64,000 nt of DNA, taken from the NCBI GenBank assembly GCA_037951105.1, contig JBAMJV010003108.1, positions 1 to 64,000 on the forward strand, written 5' to 3'. The position numbers and the translations under genes were made by a program. Positions 11,908 through 24,520 of the stretch are shown here, piece by piece. The DNA comes from Echinarachnius parma (taxonomy: Eukaryota; Echinodermata; Echinoidea; Clypeasteroida; Echinarachniidae). How positions within the stretch are numbered: the stretch's first letter is position 1; every line of letters begins with the position of its first letter. The notes under the pieces were generated by a model. The model saw nothing but the letters and a program-made list of their open reading frames with translations. It made no database searches and was not told the origin of the DNA.

Positions 11908-12708
11908 CATGGTATGGACGAAATATACAATCATATTATAAAAAGTGACAATAAATGGCTAAACATGCATTTTTACGAACGATGAAGAATACAATAATCA
12001 CAATAATTGGATATTCAACATACACACTTATCCGTCTAATCAATGGTATAACTCTATAATTTAAACAAACTATTTAAGGACTTGAATCAAATCCACACAC
12101 AAAATTGCAATGCACTGAGAACATGGACAAACGACGGGCGAATCACCGCCCTTACCAAGGACAATAGGCTGTTTTCGCAAATGCGACGGGAGCATTCTAG
12201 TACGCTAATCTCTGCGGGGGGTCGCACTCAGTGCGAACATTTCTTCTCGTATCGTTCAAACCTACAACGGTATTCGGCTAAATTAGCGTCGGGTGTAGAG
12301 CGAGTACGGAGCGGCGTGGTCAGCCCATACTTCAATAGTTCAGCCAATCAGCGCGCTTGTTCACTCGAGCAAGGAGACGTTCCGCGTATTCTTCACTGCG
12401 AAACTGCAAATAGATCACGACGGTAACCAGAGTACGGGGACGGTCACAGCTGATTCAATTCCGCGTATTCAGCGCTCCCGTCGCGTTTGCGAAAAGTCGC
12501 TAAAAGGAAAATTAGGATCTCAAAAAGGCCGACTTAGAACAAATTTAAACTAAACAAGCAATGATTGTTTTAATCTTTTAATTTGAGACTGACCTATCCT
12601 TGTATGTGTAAAAGAAGTGTTAAATCAAATCAAAATACTGTATTACATGTATTATGTGTTGTTTGTTTGTAATAATTGGATTCATTTCAAATGTTCTGCT
12701 GTAAATCA
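11908..12708. other. Upstream flank of gene A; no gene seen
   Basis: Matches 47990-48385 in part. 12105-12500 is CG-containing and has no match in B; it holds a run of TTCGCAAATGCGACGGGAGC and an inverse form at 12470-12500, so it may be another short TIR element. Confidence 0.4.
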
Positions 12709-15700
12709 AGAGTCAATATAGGGCCTAAATTTTCGATCGTAGCAGAATCTTCTTCAGAGACTATAAAGTGACTTTAAAGCAGAATCTTCTTCAGAGACTA
12801 TGAAGTGACTATAAAGCAGAATCTTCTTCAGAGACTATGAAGTGACTATAAAGCAGAATCTTCTTCAGAGACTATGAAGTGACTATAAAGCAGAATCTTC
12901 TTCAGAGACTATAAAGTGACTTTAAAGCAGAATCTTCTTCAGAGACTATGAAGTGACTATAAAGCAGAATCTTCTTCAGAGACTATGAAGTGACTATAAA
13001 GCAGAATCTTCTTCAGAGACTATGAAGTGACTATGAAGCAGAATCTTCTTCAGAGACTATGAAGTGACTATAAAGCAGAATCTTCTTCAGAGACTATAAA
13101 GTGACTTTAAAGCAGAATCTTCTTCAGAGACTATCAAGTGACTATAAAGCAGAATCTTCTTCAGAGACTATGAAGTGACTATAAAGCAGAATCTTCTTCA
13201 GAGGCTATGAAGTGACTATAAAGCAGAATCTTCTTCAGAGGCTATTAAGTGACTATTAAGCAGAATCTTCTGCAGAGACTATGAAGTGACTATAAAGCAG
13301 AATCTTCTTCAGAGACTATTAAGTGACTATAAAGCAGTATCTTCTTCAGAGACTATGACGTGACTATAAAGCAGAATCTTCTTCAGAGACTATGAAGTGA
13401 CTATCAAGCAGAATCTTCTTCAGGGCTATTAAGTGACTATAAAGCAGAATCTTCTTCAGAGACTATTAAGTGACTATAAAGCAGAATCTTCTTCAGAGAC
13501 TATGAAGTGACTATGAAGCAGAATCTTCTTCAGAGACTATGAAGTGACTATAAAGCAGAATCTTCTTCAGAGACTATGACGTGACTATAAAGCAGAATCT
13601 TCTTCAGAGACTATGAAGTGACTATCAAGCAGAATCTTCTTCAGGGCTATTAAGTGACTATAAAGCAGAATCTTCTTCAGAGACTATTAAGTGACTATAA
13701 AGCAGAATCTTCTTCAGAGACTATGAAGTGACTATAAAGCAGAATCTTCTTCAGAGACTATGAAGTGACTATAAAGCAGAATCTTCTTCAGAGACTATGA
13801 AGTGACTATAAAGCAGAATCTTCTTCAGAGACTATTAAGTGACTATAAAGCAGAATCTTCTTCAGAGGCTATTAAGTGACTATAAAGCAGAATCTTCTTC
13901 AGAGGCTATTAAGTGACTATAAAGCAGAATCTTCTTCAGAGACTATGAAGTGACTATAAAGCAGAATCTTCTTCAGAGACTATGAAGTGACTATAAAGCA
14001 GAATCTTCTTCAGAGACTATGAAGTGACTATAAAGCAGAATCTTCTTCAGGGCTATTAAGTGACTATAAAGCAGAATCTTCTTCAGAGACTATTAAGTGA
14101 CTATAAAGCAGAATCTTCTTCAGAGACTATGAAGTGACTATAAAGCAGAATCTTCTTCAGAGACTATTAAGTGACTATAAAGCAGAATCTTCTTCAGAGG
14201 CTATTAAGTGACTATAAAGCAGAATCTTCTTCAGAGACTATGAAGTGACTATCAAGCAGAATCTTCTTCAGAGACTATGAAGTGACTATAAAGCAGAATC
14301 TTCTTCAGAGGCTATTAAGTGACTATAAAGCAGAATCTTCTTCAGAGACTATGAAGTGACTATAAAGCAGAATCTTCTTCAGAGGCTATGAAGTGACTAT
14401 TAAGCAGAATCTTCTTCAGAGACTATGAAGTGACTATAAAGCAGGATCTTCTTCAGAGGCTATTAAGTGACTATAAAGCAGAATCTTCTTCAGAGACTAT
14501 TAAGTGACTATAAAGCAGAATCTTCTTCAGAGGCTATTAAGTGACTATAAAGCAGAATCTTCTTCAGAGACTATTAAGTGACTATAAAGCAGAATCTTCT
14601 TCAGAGACTATGAAGTGACTATAAAGCAGAATATTCTTCAGGGCTATTAAGTGACTATAAAGCAGAATCTTCTTCAGAGACTATTAAGTGACTATAAAGC
14701 AGAATCTTCTTCAGAGACTATGAAGTGACTATAAAGCAGAATCTTCTTCAGAGACTATGAAGTGACTATAAAGCAGAATCTTCTTCAGAGACTATGAAGT
14801 GACTATAAAGCAGAATCTTCTTCAGAGACTATGAAGTGACTATAAAGCAGAATCTTCTTCAGGGCTATTAAGTGACTATAAAGCAGAATCTTCTTCAGAG
14901 ACTATTAAGTGACTATGAAGCAGAATCTTCTTCAGAGGCTATGAAGTGACTATAAAGCAGAATCTTCTTCAGAGACTATTAAGTGACTATAAAGCAGAAT
15001 CTTCTTCAGAGACTATTAAGTGACTATAAAGCAGAATCTTCTTCAGAGGCTATTAAGTGACTATAAAGCAGAATCTTCTTCAGAGACTATGAAGTGACTA
15101 TAAAGCAGAATCTTCTTCAGAGACTATTAAGTGACTATAAAGCAGAATCTTCTTCAGAGGCTATTAAGTGACTATGAAGCAGAATCTTCTTCAGAGGCTA
15201 TTAAGTGACTATAAAGCAGAATCTTCTTCAGAGACTATGAAGTGACTATAAAGCAGAATCTTCTTCAGAGACTATGAAGTGACTATAAAGCAGAATCTTC
15301 TTCAGGGCTATTAAGTGACTATAAAGCAGAATCTTCTTCAGAGACTATTAAGTGACTATAAAGCAGAATCTTCTTCAGAGGCTATTAAGTGACTATGAAG
15401 CAGAATCTTCTTCAGAGACTATGAAGTGACTATAAAGCAGAATCTTCTAAGGAGACTATGAAGTGACTATAAAGCAGAATCTTCTTCAGAGACTATGAAG
15501 TGACTATAAAGCAGAATCTTCTTCAGAGACTATTAAGTGACTATAAAGCAGAATCTTCTTCAGAGGCTATTAAGTGACTATAAAGCAGAATCTTCTTCAG
15601 AGACTATTAAGTGACTATAAAGCAGAATCTTATTCAGAGACTATGAAGTGACTATAAAGCAGAATCTTCTTCAGGGCTATTAAGTGACTATAAAGCAGAA

Positions 15701-18625
15701 TCTTCTTCAGAGACTATTAAGTGACTATAAAGCAGAATCTTCTGCAGAGACTATGAAGTGACTATAAAGCAGAATCTTCTTCAGAGGCTATGAAGTGACT
15801 ATAAAGCAGAATCTTCTTCAGAGACTATGAAGTGACTATAAAGCAGAATCTTCTTCAGAGACTATGAAGTGACTATAAAGCAGAATCTTCTTCAGGGCTA
15901 TTAAGTGACTATAAAGCAGAATCTTCTTCAGAGACTATTAAGTGACTATAAAGCAGAATCTTCTTCAGAGGCTATTAAGTGACTATAAAGCAGAATCTTC
16001 TTCAGAGACTATGAAGTGACTATCAAGCAGAATCTTCTAAGGAGACTATGAAGTGACTATAAAGCAGAATCTTCTTCAGAGACTATGAAGTGACTATAAA
16101 GCAGAATCTTCTTCAGAGACTATTAAGTGACTATAAAGCAGAATCTTCTTCAGAGGCTATTAAGTGACTATAAAGCAGAATCTTCTTCAGAGACTATGAA
16201 GTGACTATAAAGCAGAATCTTATTCAGAGACTATGAAGTGACTATAAAGCAGAATCTTCTTCAGGGCTATTAAGTGACTATAAAGCAGAATCTTCTTCAG
16301 AGACTATTAAGTGACTATAAAGCAGAATCTTCTGCAGAGACTATGAAGTGACTATAAAGCAGAATCTTCTTCAGAGGCTATAAAGTGACTATAAAGCAGA
16401 ATCTTCTTCAGAGACTATGAAGTGACTATAAAGCAGAATCTTCTTCAGAGACTATTAAGTGACTATAAAGCAGAATCTTCTTCAGAGGCTATTAAGTGAC
16501 TATAAAGCAGAATCTTCTTCAGAGACTATGACGTGACTATAAAGCAGAATCTTCTTCAGAGACTATGAAGTGACTATGAAGCAGAATCTTCTTCAGAGAC
16601 TATTAAGTGACTATAAAGCAGAATCTTCTTCAGAGACTATTAAGTGACTATAAAGCAGAATCTTCTTCAGAGACTATGAAGTGACTATAAAGCAGAATCT
16701 TCTTCAGAGACTATGAAGTGACTATAAAGCAGAATCTTCTTCAGAGACTATGAAGTGACTATATAGCAGAATCTTCTTCAGAGACTATGAAGTGACTATA
16801 AAGCAGAATCTTCTTCAGAGACTATGAAGTGACTATAAAGCAGAATCTTCTTCAGAGCTATTAAGTGACTATAAAGCAGAATCTTCTTCAGAGGCTAGTA
16901 AGTGACTATTAAGCAGAATCTTCTGCAGAGACTATGAAGTGACTATAAAGCAGAATCTTCTTCAGAGACTATGAAGTGACTATAAAGCAGAATCTTCTTC
17001 AGAGACTATTAAGTGACTATAAAGCAGAATCTTCTTCAGAGACTATGAAGTGACTATAAAGCAGAATCTTCTTCAGAGACTATGAAGTGACTATAAAGCA
17101 GAATCTTCTTCAGAGACTATGAAGTGACTATAAAGCAGAATCTTCTTCAGAGGCTATTAAGTGACTATAAAGCAGAATCTTCTTCAGAGACTATGAAGTG
17201 ACTATAAAGCAGAATCTTCTTCAGAGACTATGAAGTGACTATAAAGCAGAATCTTCTTCAGAGACTATGAAGTGACTATAAAGCAGAATCTTCTTCAGAG
17301 ACTATGAAGTGACTATAAAGCAGAATCTTCTTCAGAGGCTATTAAGTGACTATAAAGCAGAATCTTCTTCAGAGACTATGAAGTGACTATAAAGCAGAAT
17401 CTTCTTCAGAGACTATGAAGTGACTATAAAGCAGAATCTTCTTCAGAGACTATGAAGTGACTTTAAAGCAGAATCTTCTTCAGAGACTATGAAGTGACTA
17501 TAAAGCAGAATCTTCTTCAGAGACTATGAAGTGACTATAAAGCAGAATCTTCTTCAGGGCTATTAAGTGACTATAAAGCAGAATCTTCTTCAGAGACTAT
17601 TAAGTGACTATAAAGCAGAATCTTCTTCAGAGGCTATTAAGTGACTATAAAGCAGAATCTTCTTCAGAGCTATTAAGTGACTATAAAGCAGAATCTTCTT
17701 CAGAGACTATGAAGTGACTATAAAGCAGAATCTTCTTCAGAGACTATGAAGTGACTATAAAGCAGAATCTTCTTCAGAGACTATGAAGTAACTATAAAGC
17801 AGAATATTGTTCAGAGACTATTAAGTGACTATATAGCAGAATCTTCTTCAGAGACTATTAAGTGACTATAAAGCAGAATCTTCTTCAGAGACTATAAGTG
17901 ACTATAAAGCAGAATCTTCTTCAGAGACTATGAAGTGACTATAAAGCAGAATCTTCTTCAGAGACTATGACGTGACTATAAAGCAGAATCTTCTTCAGAG
18001 ACTATTAAGTGACTATAAAGCAGAATCTTCTTCAGAGACTATTAAGTGACTATAAAGCAGGATCTTCTTCAGAGGCTATTAAGTGACTATAAAGCAGAAT
18101 CTTCTTCAGAGACTATTAAGTGACTATATAGCAGAATCTTCTTCAGAGACTATTAAGTGACTATAAAGCAGAATCTTCTTCAGAGACTATAAGTGACTAT
18201 AAAGCAGAATCTTCCTCAGAGACTATGAAGTGACTATAAAGCAGAATCTTCTTCAGGGCTATTAAGTGACTATAAAGCAGAATCTTCCTCAGAGACTATG
18301 AAGTGACTATAAAGCAGAATCTTCCTCAGAGACTATGAAGTGACTATAAAGCAGAATCTTCTTCAGAGGCTATGAAGTGACTATCAAGCAGAATCTTCTT
18401 CAGAGACTATTAAGTGACTATAAAGCAGAATCTTCCTCAGAGACTATGAAGCGACTATAAAGCAGAATCTTCCTCAGAGACTATGAAGTGACTATAAAGC
18501 AGAATCTTCTTCAGAGGCTATGAAGTGACTATCAAGCAGAATCTTCTTCAGAGGCTATGAAGTGACTTTATAGCCTCTGAAGAAGATTCTACTAGGATCG
18601 AAAATTGAGGCCCTATTTTGACTCT
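12709..18625. mobile_element. TIR-bounded element whose body is a 37-bp satellite
   Basis: Left TIR 12709-12771 begins AGAGTCAAWATAGGGCC. The right TIR at 18563-18625 is its inverse, with about six mismatches in 63. The inner half of the TIR is itself one satellite monomer, so the array grew from the element's own subterminal repeat. No protein-coding frame. Unit B lacks the element; its matching site near 48385 carries other sequence. No clear target duplication was found next to the TIRs. Confidence 0.85.
12742..18570. repeat. 37-bp satellite array, about 157 monomers
   Basis: Monomer core GCAGAATCTTCTTCAGAGAC, then TATGAAGTGACTATAAA. Variants: TATTAAGTG, GAGGCTATT and a 36-bp form with CAGGGCTATT. 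The array is head to tail throughout. The last partial monomer is inverted and belongs to the right TIR. 37 is not a multiple of three and no frame stays open. Confidence 0.97.
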
Positions 18626-18741
18626 CATTTTATTACCCAGGCATTATTATAGTAGATAAGCAGTGTTCAGCAGTATTTTTGCATCATTTGATGTAAATCA
18701 AGATAATATATTCCACTCGCACGCTATATAAATGGACATGT

Positions 18742-19085
18742 AACGTATGTTTCTGGCGTGAAATGCGACCAGAAAATGACCATGAAACAGATATTTATGT
18801 TGATATTCCATGTACTCTGAACTCTAAACTAAAATCTATAAAAAGAGGTTTGTTGGTAATGAACTTAGATGTGAGGAGTCTTAGAGGGAAACTAGATCAT
18901 ATAAAATTGTTATTATTTGAACAATTATTTCATATGAATTGCTGAAACGTGTTTGAATGATTCGATTGATGATGCAGAAAATGGTATAAATGGTTATTAT
19001 TTTAAACGAAAGGATAGAAATCAGTATGGGGGAGGTGTTGGTTGTTATGTTAAATCCGATTTGATATACTTGAAGAGATGATATG
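18742..19085 (+). mobile_element. LINE fragment: N-terminal endonuclease region
   Basis: Translation gives KRGLLVMNLDVRSLRGKLDH, then after an interruption DTWLNDSID and YYFKRKDRNQYGGGVGCYV. This is the start of the APE endonuclease of CR1/L2/jockey-type LINEs (NxRSL, TDTWL, GGGVGCYV blocks). At least one stop and a short loss break it. Unit B copy at 48600-48890. Confidence 0.75.
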
Positions 19086-19089
19086 ATGG

Positions 19090-19302
19090 ATGAGTGTTTG
19101 GATAGCGCCCTCTTGAGTTTAAACGGCTCTTTTCGAATGATAACAGGGTTTTTACTTAGTCATTTGTAATTGTTATCGATCCTTTCGAGCATGGTGGAGT
19201 TATAATTATTAGTTTGTAATGTAATGGTGCAGGTTTTGGTTACTAAAATTAAGTTTGACCAAAACTGTACTCTCTTTGCCAGAACTCAACTTTCCCTTTA
19301 AG
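19090..19302. mobile_element. Fragment of the GGGATAGTTGAG MITE family
   Basis: Holds GCGCCCTCTTGAGTTTAAAC, the CGAGCATGGTGGAGTTATAA block and the terminus CCAGAACTCAACTTTCCCTT. Counterpart at 48905-49084. Confidence 0.75.
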
Positions 19303-20429
19303 TAACAATCTTCATTCATAAATTCAAGTATTATAGCAGGTACAATACGTTATTACGTGGCAATAACTTGACATGGAAATTCAATTCATGATCGAAACCT
19401 CCAACTTAAATTGTAGTCAATGCGACCGAACGAATTGTGCACACTATGATATTATTCTACATAACTTCCGTAATCATTACACGACTGCTGTCTATGAATC
19501 ATAATGCAAACCATGCAAAGTCACAATTATGGCAGTTAATAGAACTATTACACACAAAATGAAACAAACAACTTATTCATCATACATTTCAGCTGTCACA
19601 GTGTTCAATGTAACGTTAATCGATACACCATGACTTGTATACAATACACATTCCTGTAATACAAATATGGTAATGTGAAGCGAAGTAAAGCACATAAAAC
19701 ATAAAATATATTTGATGATGTACCGTACTCGATGTAAGTTAAAGCCAAATACCAGTTTTGAGATAGTTACCGAAAACATCTATATTGGCCAAACTAATTG
19801 ATCAATATTGTTGAATAAGTATTTAAAAAGGGCTTGTGTGGTAAAATCCGAACCTAAGCATCGTTATGCTGAATTATCTGAAGAAATCCAATGGCCGGAA
19901 TATATAAATGCACCAAACGTTCGCACCTGTCCGCGCCGCAGCGCTGGGCTGGAGATATGGACAAGCCCGCACACCGGAACAAGTGGAGACCACGAGATGT
20001 CTTTTGCACGTAGCGTTTGCGCGATGCCGCGTTGGCGGTACGATTTACAGTAAATCACTTTATAAATGTGCAAATACATCAATTAGTGGGCGGTTTCCTC
20101 GACATCAATTAGTAGGCGGTTTCCTCGACATCAATTAGTAGGCGGTTTCCTCGCCAAATTTGTATAATCCCAAATTAGTCAAATTATATTCTTTCACACG
20201 GTTGGAAATAAGAGCGTACATTAAATTTGTGTTGTATGGGGCGTTTCCCACTACTGTCATTTACCTTTCACGAGGAGGTTTTCACCAAAATGTATACATG
20301 TATTTATCATGAAAAGCTGTATTTGTAAAGTAAACTAAAGAACTATTAACTATACAATAACAAACAGGTGAATCAGTATTCAACAAACACGTAAGTAAAA
20401 AATAAAAATAAAAATAAAAAACATTGTAA
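19303..20429. other. Duplicated flank (matches 49320-50400), no gene seen
   Basis: Closely paralogous to unit B over most of its length. 19760-19880 also occurs inverted at 41570-41690. 19920-20050 is GC-rich (CCGCAGCGCTGGGCTGGAGA) without a supported frame. Confidence 0.55.
20076..20153. repeat. Three-copy tandem repeat, 26-bp unit
   Basis: ACATCAATTAGTRGGCGGTT then TCCTCG, three times. Unit B has a single copy at about 50103-50128, so the expansion came after the duplication, or B contracted. Confidence 0.9.
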
Positions 20430-21076
20430 CCCTTATAAGGCCGGGGGGTCATTATTGCTCAGAAACGCGTAAGGATGACGCCCCGCCACATTGTGACTTT
20501 TTTTCTTTCGAGTCTTGCGCATCTTTTAAAACAATTTTTTTTGAAAATCGGATCTATCGTTACGAAGTCACGTGACCTTTTGTCACTGCACGTCAGTCCG
20601 AAAATCGCTTATTGTCGTGATTTGTGTACAAAACATATGGAAATATCAGTTTTCTAATAAGAGATATCATTGGTTAATGGTTTTTTTTACCATTCAGGTT
20701 TTGTCTTGGGGTCAAAATAGTTTACTTAAAGTTGGAAATGAAATGAAACAACAAAAACAATGAAGTACATCAGTTAAAAGAGATACATAAGAAATTATCA
20801 AAACAATACAAAACATAAGAAATAACCTGTCTTTTCCAAATTGTTTTGCTGTATTATTATTCAAAATGGTATCAACAATGTATGTAGTGAAAATCAATGT
20901 TAAATTATGAAGAATATATGATTTATGGGTACAAATATGGATTTTATGATCTTATTTGCCAAAATTACCATATATTTGCAATTTTGCCGAGATTTTAGGG
21001 GGGCATAATAGCCCCCCCCCCCCCCCCCCCCCCCCCCCGCCGTGGAAAGACCTCAAATAGCCCGGCCTTTTTAGGG
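20430..21076. mobile_element. TTAA-type (piggyBac-like) MITE with inner poly-C tract
   Basis: TIR CCCTTATAAGGCCGGG at left; the right end is CCCGGCCTTTTTAGGG, then TTAA. The left target copy has decayed to GTAA here but is TTAA in the unit B copy. Poly-C at about 21011-21038. It carries no transposase. Confidence 0.82.
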
Positions 21077-21080
21077 TTAA

Positions 21081-23150
21081 CTAGTCATCGATTAGAGCTT
21101 GAGAATCACCGAAGATCTCACCAAAAAGAAGCTCGACCTTCTCAGAGCCACCTACAGATATCCGTCTGTCGAGCAAGCCTGGACAAGGTCATCGCACTCA
21201 TCAAGGCAACGAACGGTAAGAAGACAACAAAGCACATCACTAGCGAAAGTGCCTTACAAAACTTACCACACGACCCAGATGAGAACCAAACACTCACATG
21301 CATCAAACAATAAAACCTATAATAGAAACTGATTCCTTGTATCAATGATCTTTTAGGTGTGATCAATTCTAATAACCTGGACATTCGAATTTTTAATGCT
21401 AGGTTGTTAAGTAATTATTGATTTTATTTGTGTATTTGTGTATGTTGTATATTTAGTTATGTGTTTGCATGTGTGTATCTTCTTCTTCTATTCTTATGAT
21501 TACACATTGAACCAAAGATGTGATACTATACTTTTTTAATTAACATGTAAACATTGTACGTTTTCATTCTTTCATAATATTATGTACTTAGTTTAGATAG
21601 AAATTATTTTGAAATTGAACATTTATTGTATTCATTGAATTTTACTTTTGATATTATTGGCCTTTCAGAAGCATGGATAAAAACCGATATGTCACCCGAT
21701 TATAAATATGTTGGTTTAGGCCGAAGTGAAAAGCAATGTGGTGGAATAGGATTTGGTATAAAAAGTAACATTGAATATGAAATAAGGGATGATTTGAATG
21801 TGTTGAATGATATTTGTGAAAGTTGTTTTATTGAAATTCCTAAAGCTGGTAAAAATATGATTCTTGGTGTTTTTTATAGACCACCAGAGAACTCAGTTAT
21901 TCAATTTATACATATTATTAAAGAAATAATGGAAAAAATAAATGTAGAGCATAAAGATTGGATATTCATGGGCGATTATAATGTTGACATTAAGAGAATT
22001 GATCAGTTGAATTATGTTAATGAATTCTTAGACGCTATGTCATCATTTTCTTTTCACCCACTCATTACATCTCAAACTAGAATTACACAAACAACGGCTA
22101 CATTGATTGATAATATTTTTAGAATAATGCTAATGATTTAATATCTGCTTCTATTATTTGTGATATTTCTGATCATTTTCCAATATTGTCTTTGTTTGAT
22201 TATCCATAACCTTGTATTACCAATAGAAAACACTTTAAAAGACAAATGACAGCAATGTAAGTAAGTTCCTGGCCAAATATTCAGAAAACAAAATTTATGG
22301 TATTTTGTAAAAAAAATACTACTGATACACAATCTGTCCAGATATATATTAATGGTGTTGAGTTACAAAGGGTTGAAACTGTTAAGTTTCTTGGAATTTA
22401 TATAGATGATAATATGAAATGGAAAAGTCAGGTTAATAAGTTGTGTAACCAGGTTTCAAGAAATATTGGTGTTATAAATAGATTGTCTGAGTTCATACCA
22501 CAAACTATATTATTATCTTTATATAATACTCTTATATTGTGTCATTTAAATTAATGAATTTTAATTTGGGGATCTTCAAATAATTATTTATTAAATAGAA
22601 TATTAATATTACAGAAACGTTGTGTACGTATAATATCTAAATCTGGTTTTAGAGCACATACTGCCCCTCTATTTAATACATTTAAAATGTTGCCTGTACA
22701 TGCACTGTATCATTATAATGTCGGTATATTTATGTATTTATATTTTACCTACAAATTTCCATTCATTCTTTGATAGAAATATTGATATTCATACTTACAA
22801 TACCAGAGAAAAGTTAAATTATCGTGTTATTCATGGTCATCTTCCCTCTCTCGTACATTAATATCATACAATGGTCCACTGCTGTGGTACAGTTTACCTG
22901 AAAATATCAAGAATTCAAAATATACATTTTTAATAATCTTTAGCATTTCATGCTTCATTATCATTGCCTATCTTTGTGAAATATATTAATAGTAACGTCA
23001 TTTTTCTTCCTTATCACTTGACTCTTATTACAATTTTAAATATTCAGGGGTTATGCTTATAAGTCATTTGAGACTTTATGCTATATTATTTTAATTCAAC
23101 TGTATTATGTTTATGATTGTATGCAAAAGTGGAATCAATTCAATTCAATA
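21081..23150 (+). mobile_element. LINE (CR1/L2-like), ORF1 end plus internally deleted ORF2
   Basis: 21100-21300 encodes an ORF1 C-terminus (RITEDLTKKKLDLLRATYR, then after a frame change IALIKATNGKK). 21626-22141 is the endonuclease: IIGLSEAWIKTD, GGIGFGIKSN, ILGVFYRPPEN, FMGDYNVDIKR. A frame change follows, then ICDISDHFPIL (the SDH motif). The reverse-transcriptase palm is missing: sequence jumps to KTKFMVF and FLGIYIDDNMKWKSQV (22297-22554). LQKRCVRIISKSGF follows near 22610. Ends near 23150. Unit B copy 51063-52530 shares the palm deletion. Confidence 0.85.
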
Positions 23151-23576
23151 GTAAAGTTTTCATTAAAACACTATTCAGTCTAATAACGTACTTTATTTAT
23201 AACAATGCTGTATCAAATACCGATGAACCATTCAATAACAATATACTATGATACACGAATTAAAGCCAGATGGAGAAAAGAGAGTATAAAAATGAACAAT
23301 CATAACATTTGCAACGGTATAGTAGGTGCTTGCTTAAATAGATACTCCTTCTCTTAGTATACGTGTGACCTGCCAAATATACCACAGGGAGCTGGTATGT
23401 TGTATATACATTTTCGTAACAAATATGTACGAAATTAAAACTTATGAACCATTTAAGATACAAAGAAAATATCATTCAACATATTCCTCATCCGCGGCAG
23501 GATTGCTGTATAACAAAGGCATGCGTGGGATGGAAACCTAAGATATGTTGGTAATATATGGGGGAATAGTAATAAG

Positions 23577-24470
23577 ATGAAAATTATGTTAATTTATCGT
23601 CTTCAAAAGAAAGCACTCCGTATTTGTACACATTCATATTATATAGCCCATACTGATCCAATATTTTATGAACTAAAAACATTACAAATTGCTGATATTC
23701 ACATTTTTCAAACTGCAATCTTTATGTATAAATTTTGGATAAATACTATACCATTAGCATTTCGAAATATTTTTGTGTACAATAGTAGTATACACTCATA
23801 TCCTACACGACACCCATCCGACTTCCATTTAACTAACCCAAAAATTATTATGGCCTATAAATCAATAAGACACCATGGTCCAGACATTTGGAATGCTTTA
23901 CCTGACAAAATTAAACACTCTGCATCTCTTTATTCATTTAAAACTTCGATGAAAAAATATTTAATATCCAAATATTTATAAACATAATCAGGGTCTAAAG
24001 TATTGTAATTGTTTCTTTATATTGACTAATTTTAAGATAACCACTTCATAAAAAAAAAAATCAAACACTTATTGCACATGCACTCACCCACATGCACACA
24101 CTTGCATTTTGTTTTGTCTTGTTTTTCTTTCTTTCTTCCCATTTTTTTTCTTCATTTTTTTCAGATACTTTCTGAAAAATCACTTGTGCGTGACACTCTA
24201 TTTTTATTATATACTCCAATAACAGCGCCATGTACCCCCTCCCCTCCTGGCTGCTATCGACTCAAGCATTCATGCTTATGATAGTTTGCCCCTGCATTTA
24301 TTTTGATTATTTGCATTACATTCAACTGATTTAAGTTCTGAAATTATATATATATATATATATATATGTATTTTCTTTTGATATGAAATGTCACATTTTA
24401 TGTAAATCAATTATGTTATACACTTGTATTGTTATTTGAATATGTTGATTTTGATTTTTCTTTAATAAAT
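23577..24470 (+). mobile_element. 5'-truncated LINE: ORF2 C-terminus and 3' UTR
   Basis: 23577-23981 stays open and encodes RLQKKALRICTHSYYIAHT, IYPTRH-like HSYPTRHPSDF, RHHGPDIWNALPDKI and a final SFKTSMKKYLISKYL, the typical C-terminus of CR1/L2-type reverse transcriptases. A T-rich 3' UTR with (TA)n at 24345-24368 follows. Absent from unit B, so a later insertion or a loss there. Confidence 0.82.
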
Positions 24471-24520
24471 GCAGAAAAAACATCTGCTAAAAAATTTTTT
24501 TTTTTAATATATATACTATA

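Noticed and set aside
12742-18570. CRISPR-like array of short repeats
   Set aside because: Monomers abut head to tail with no spacers, the genome is clearly animal, and no cas genes are present. It is a satellite.
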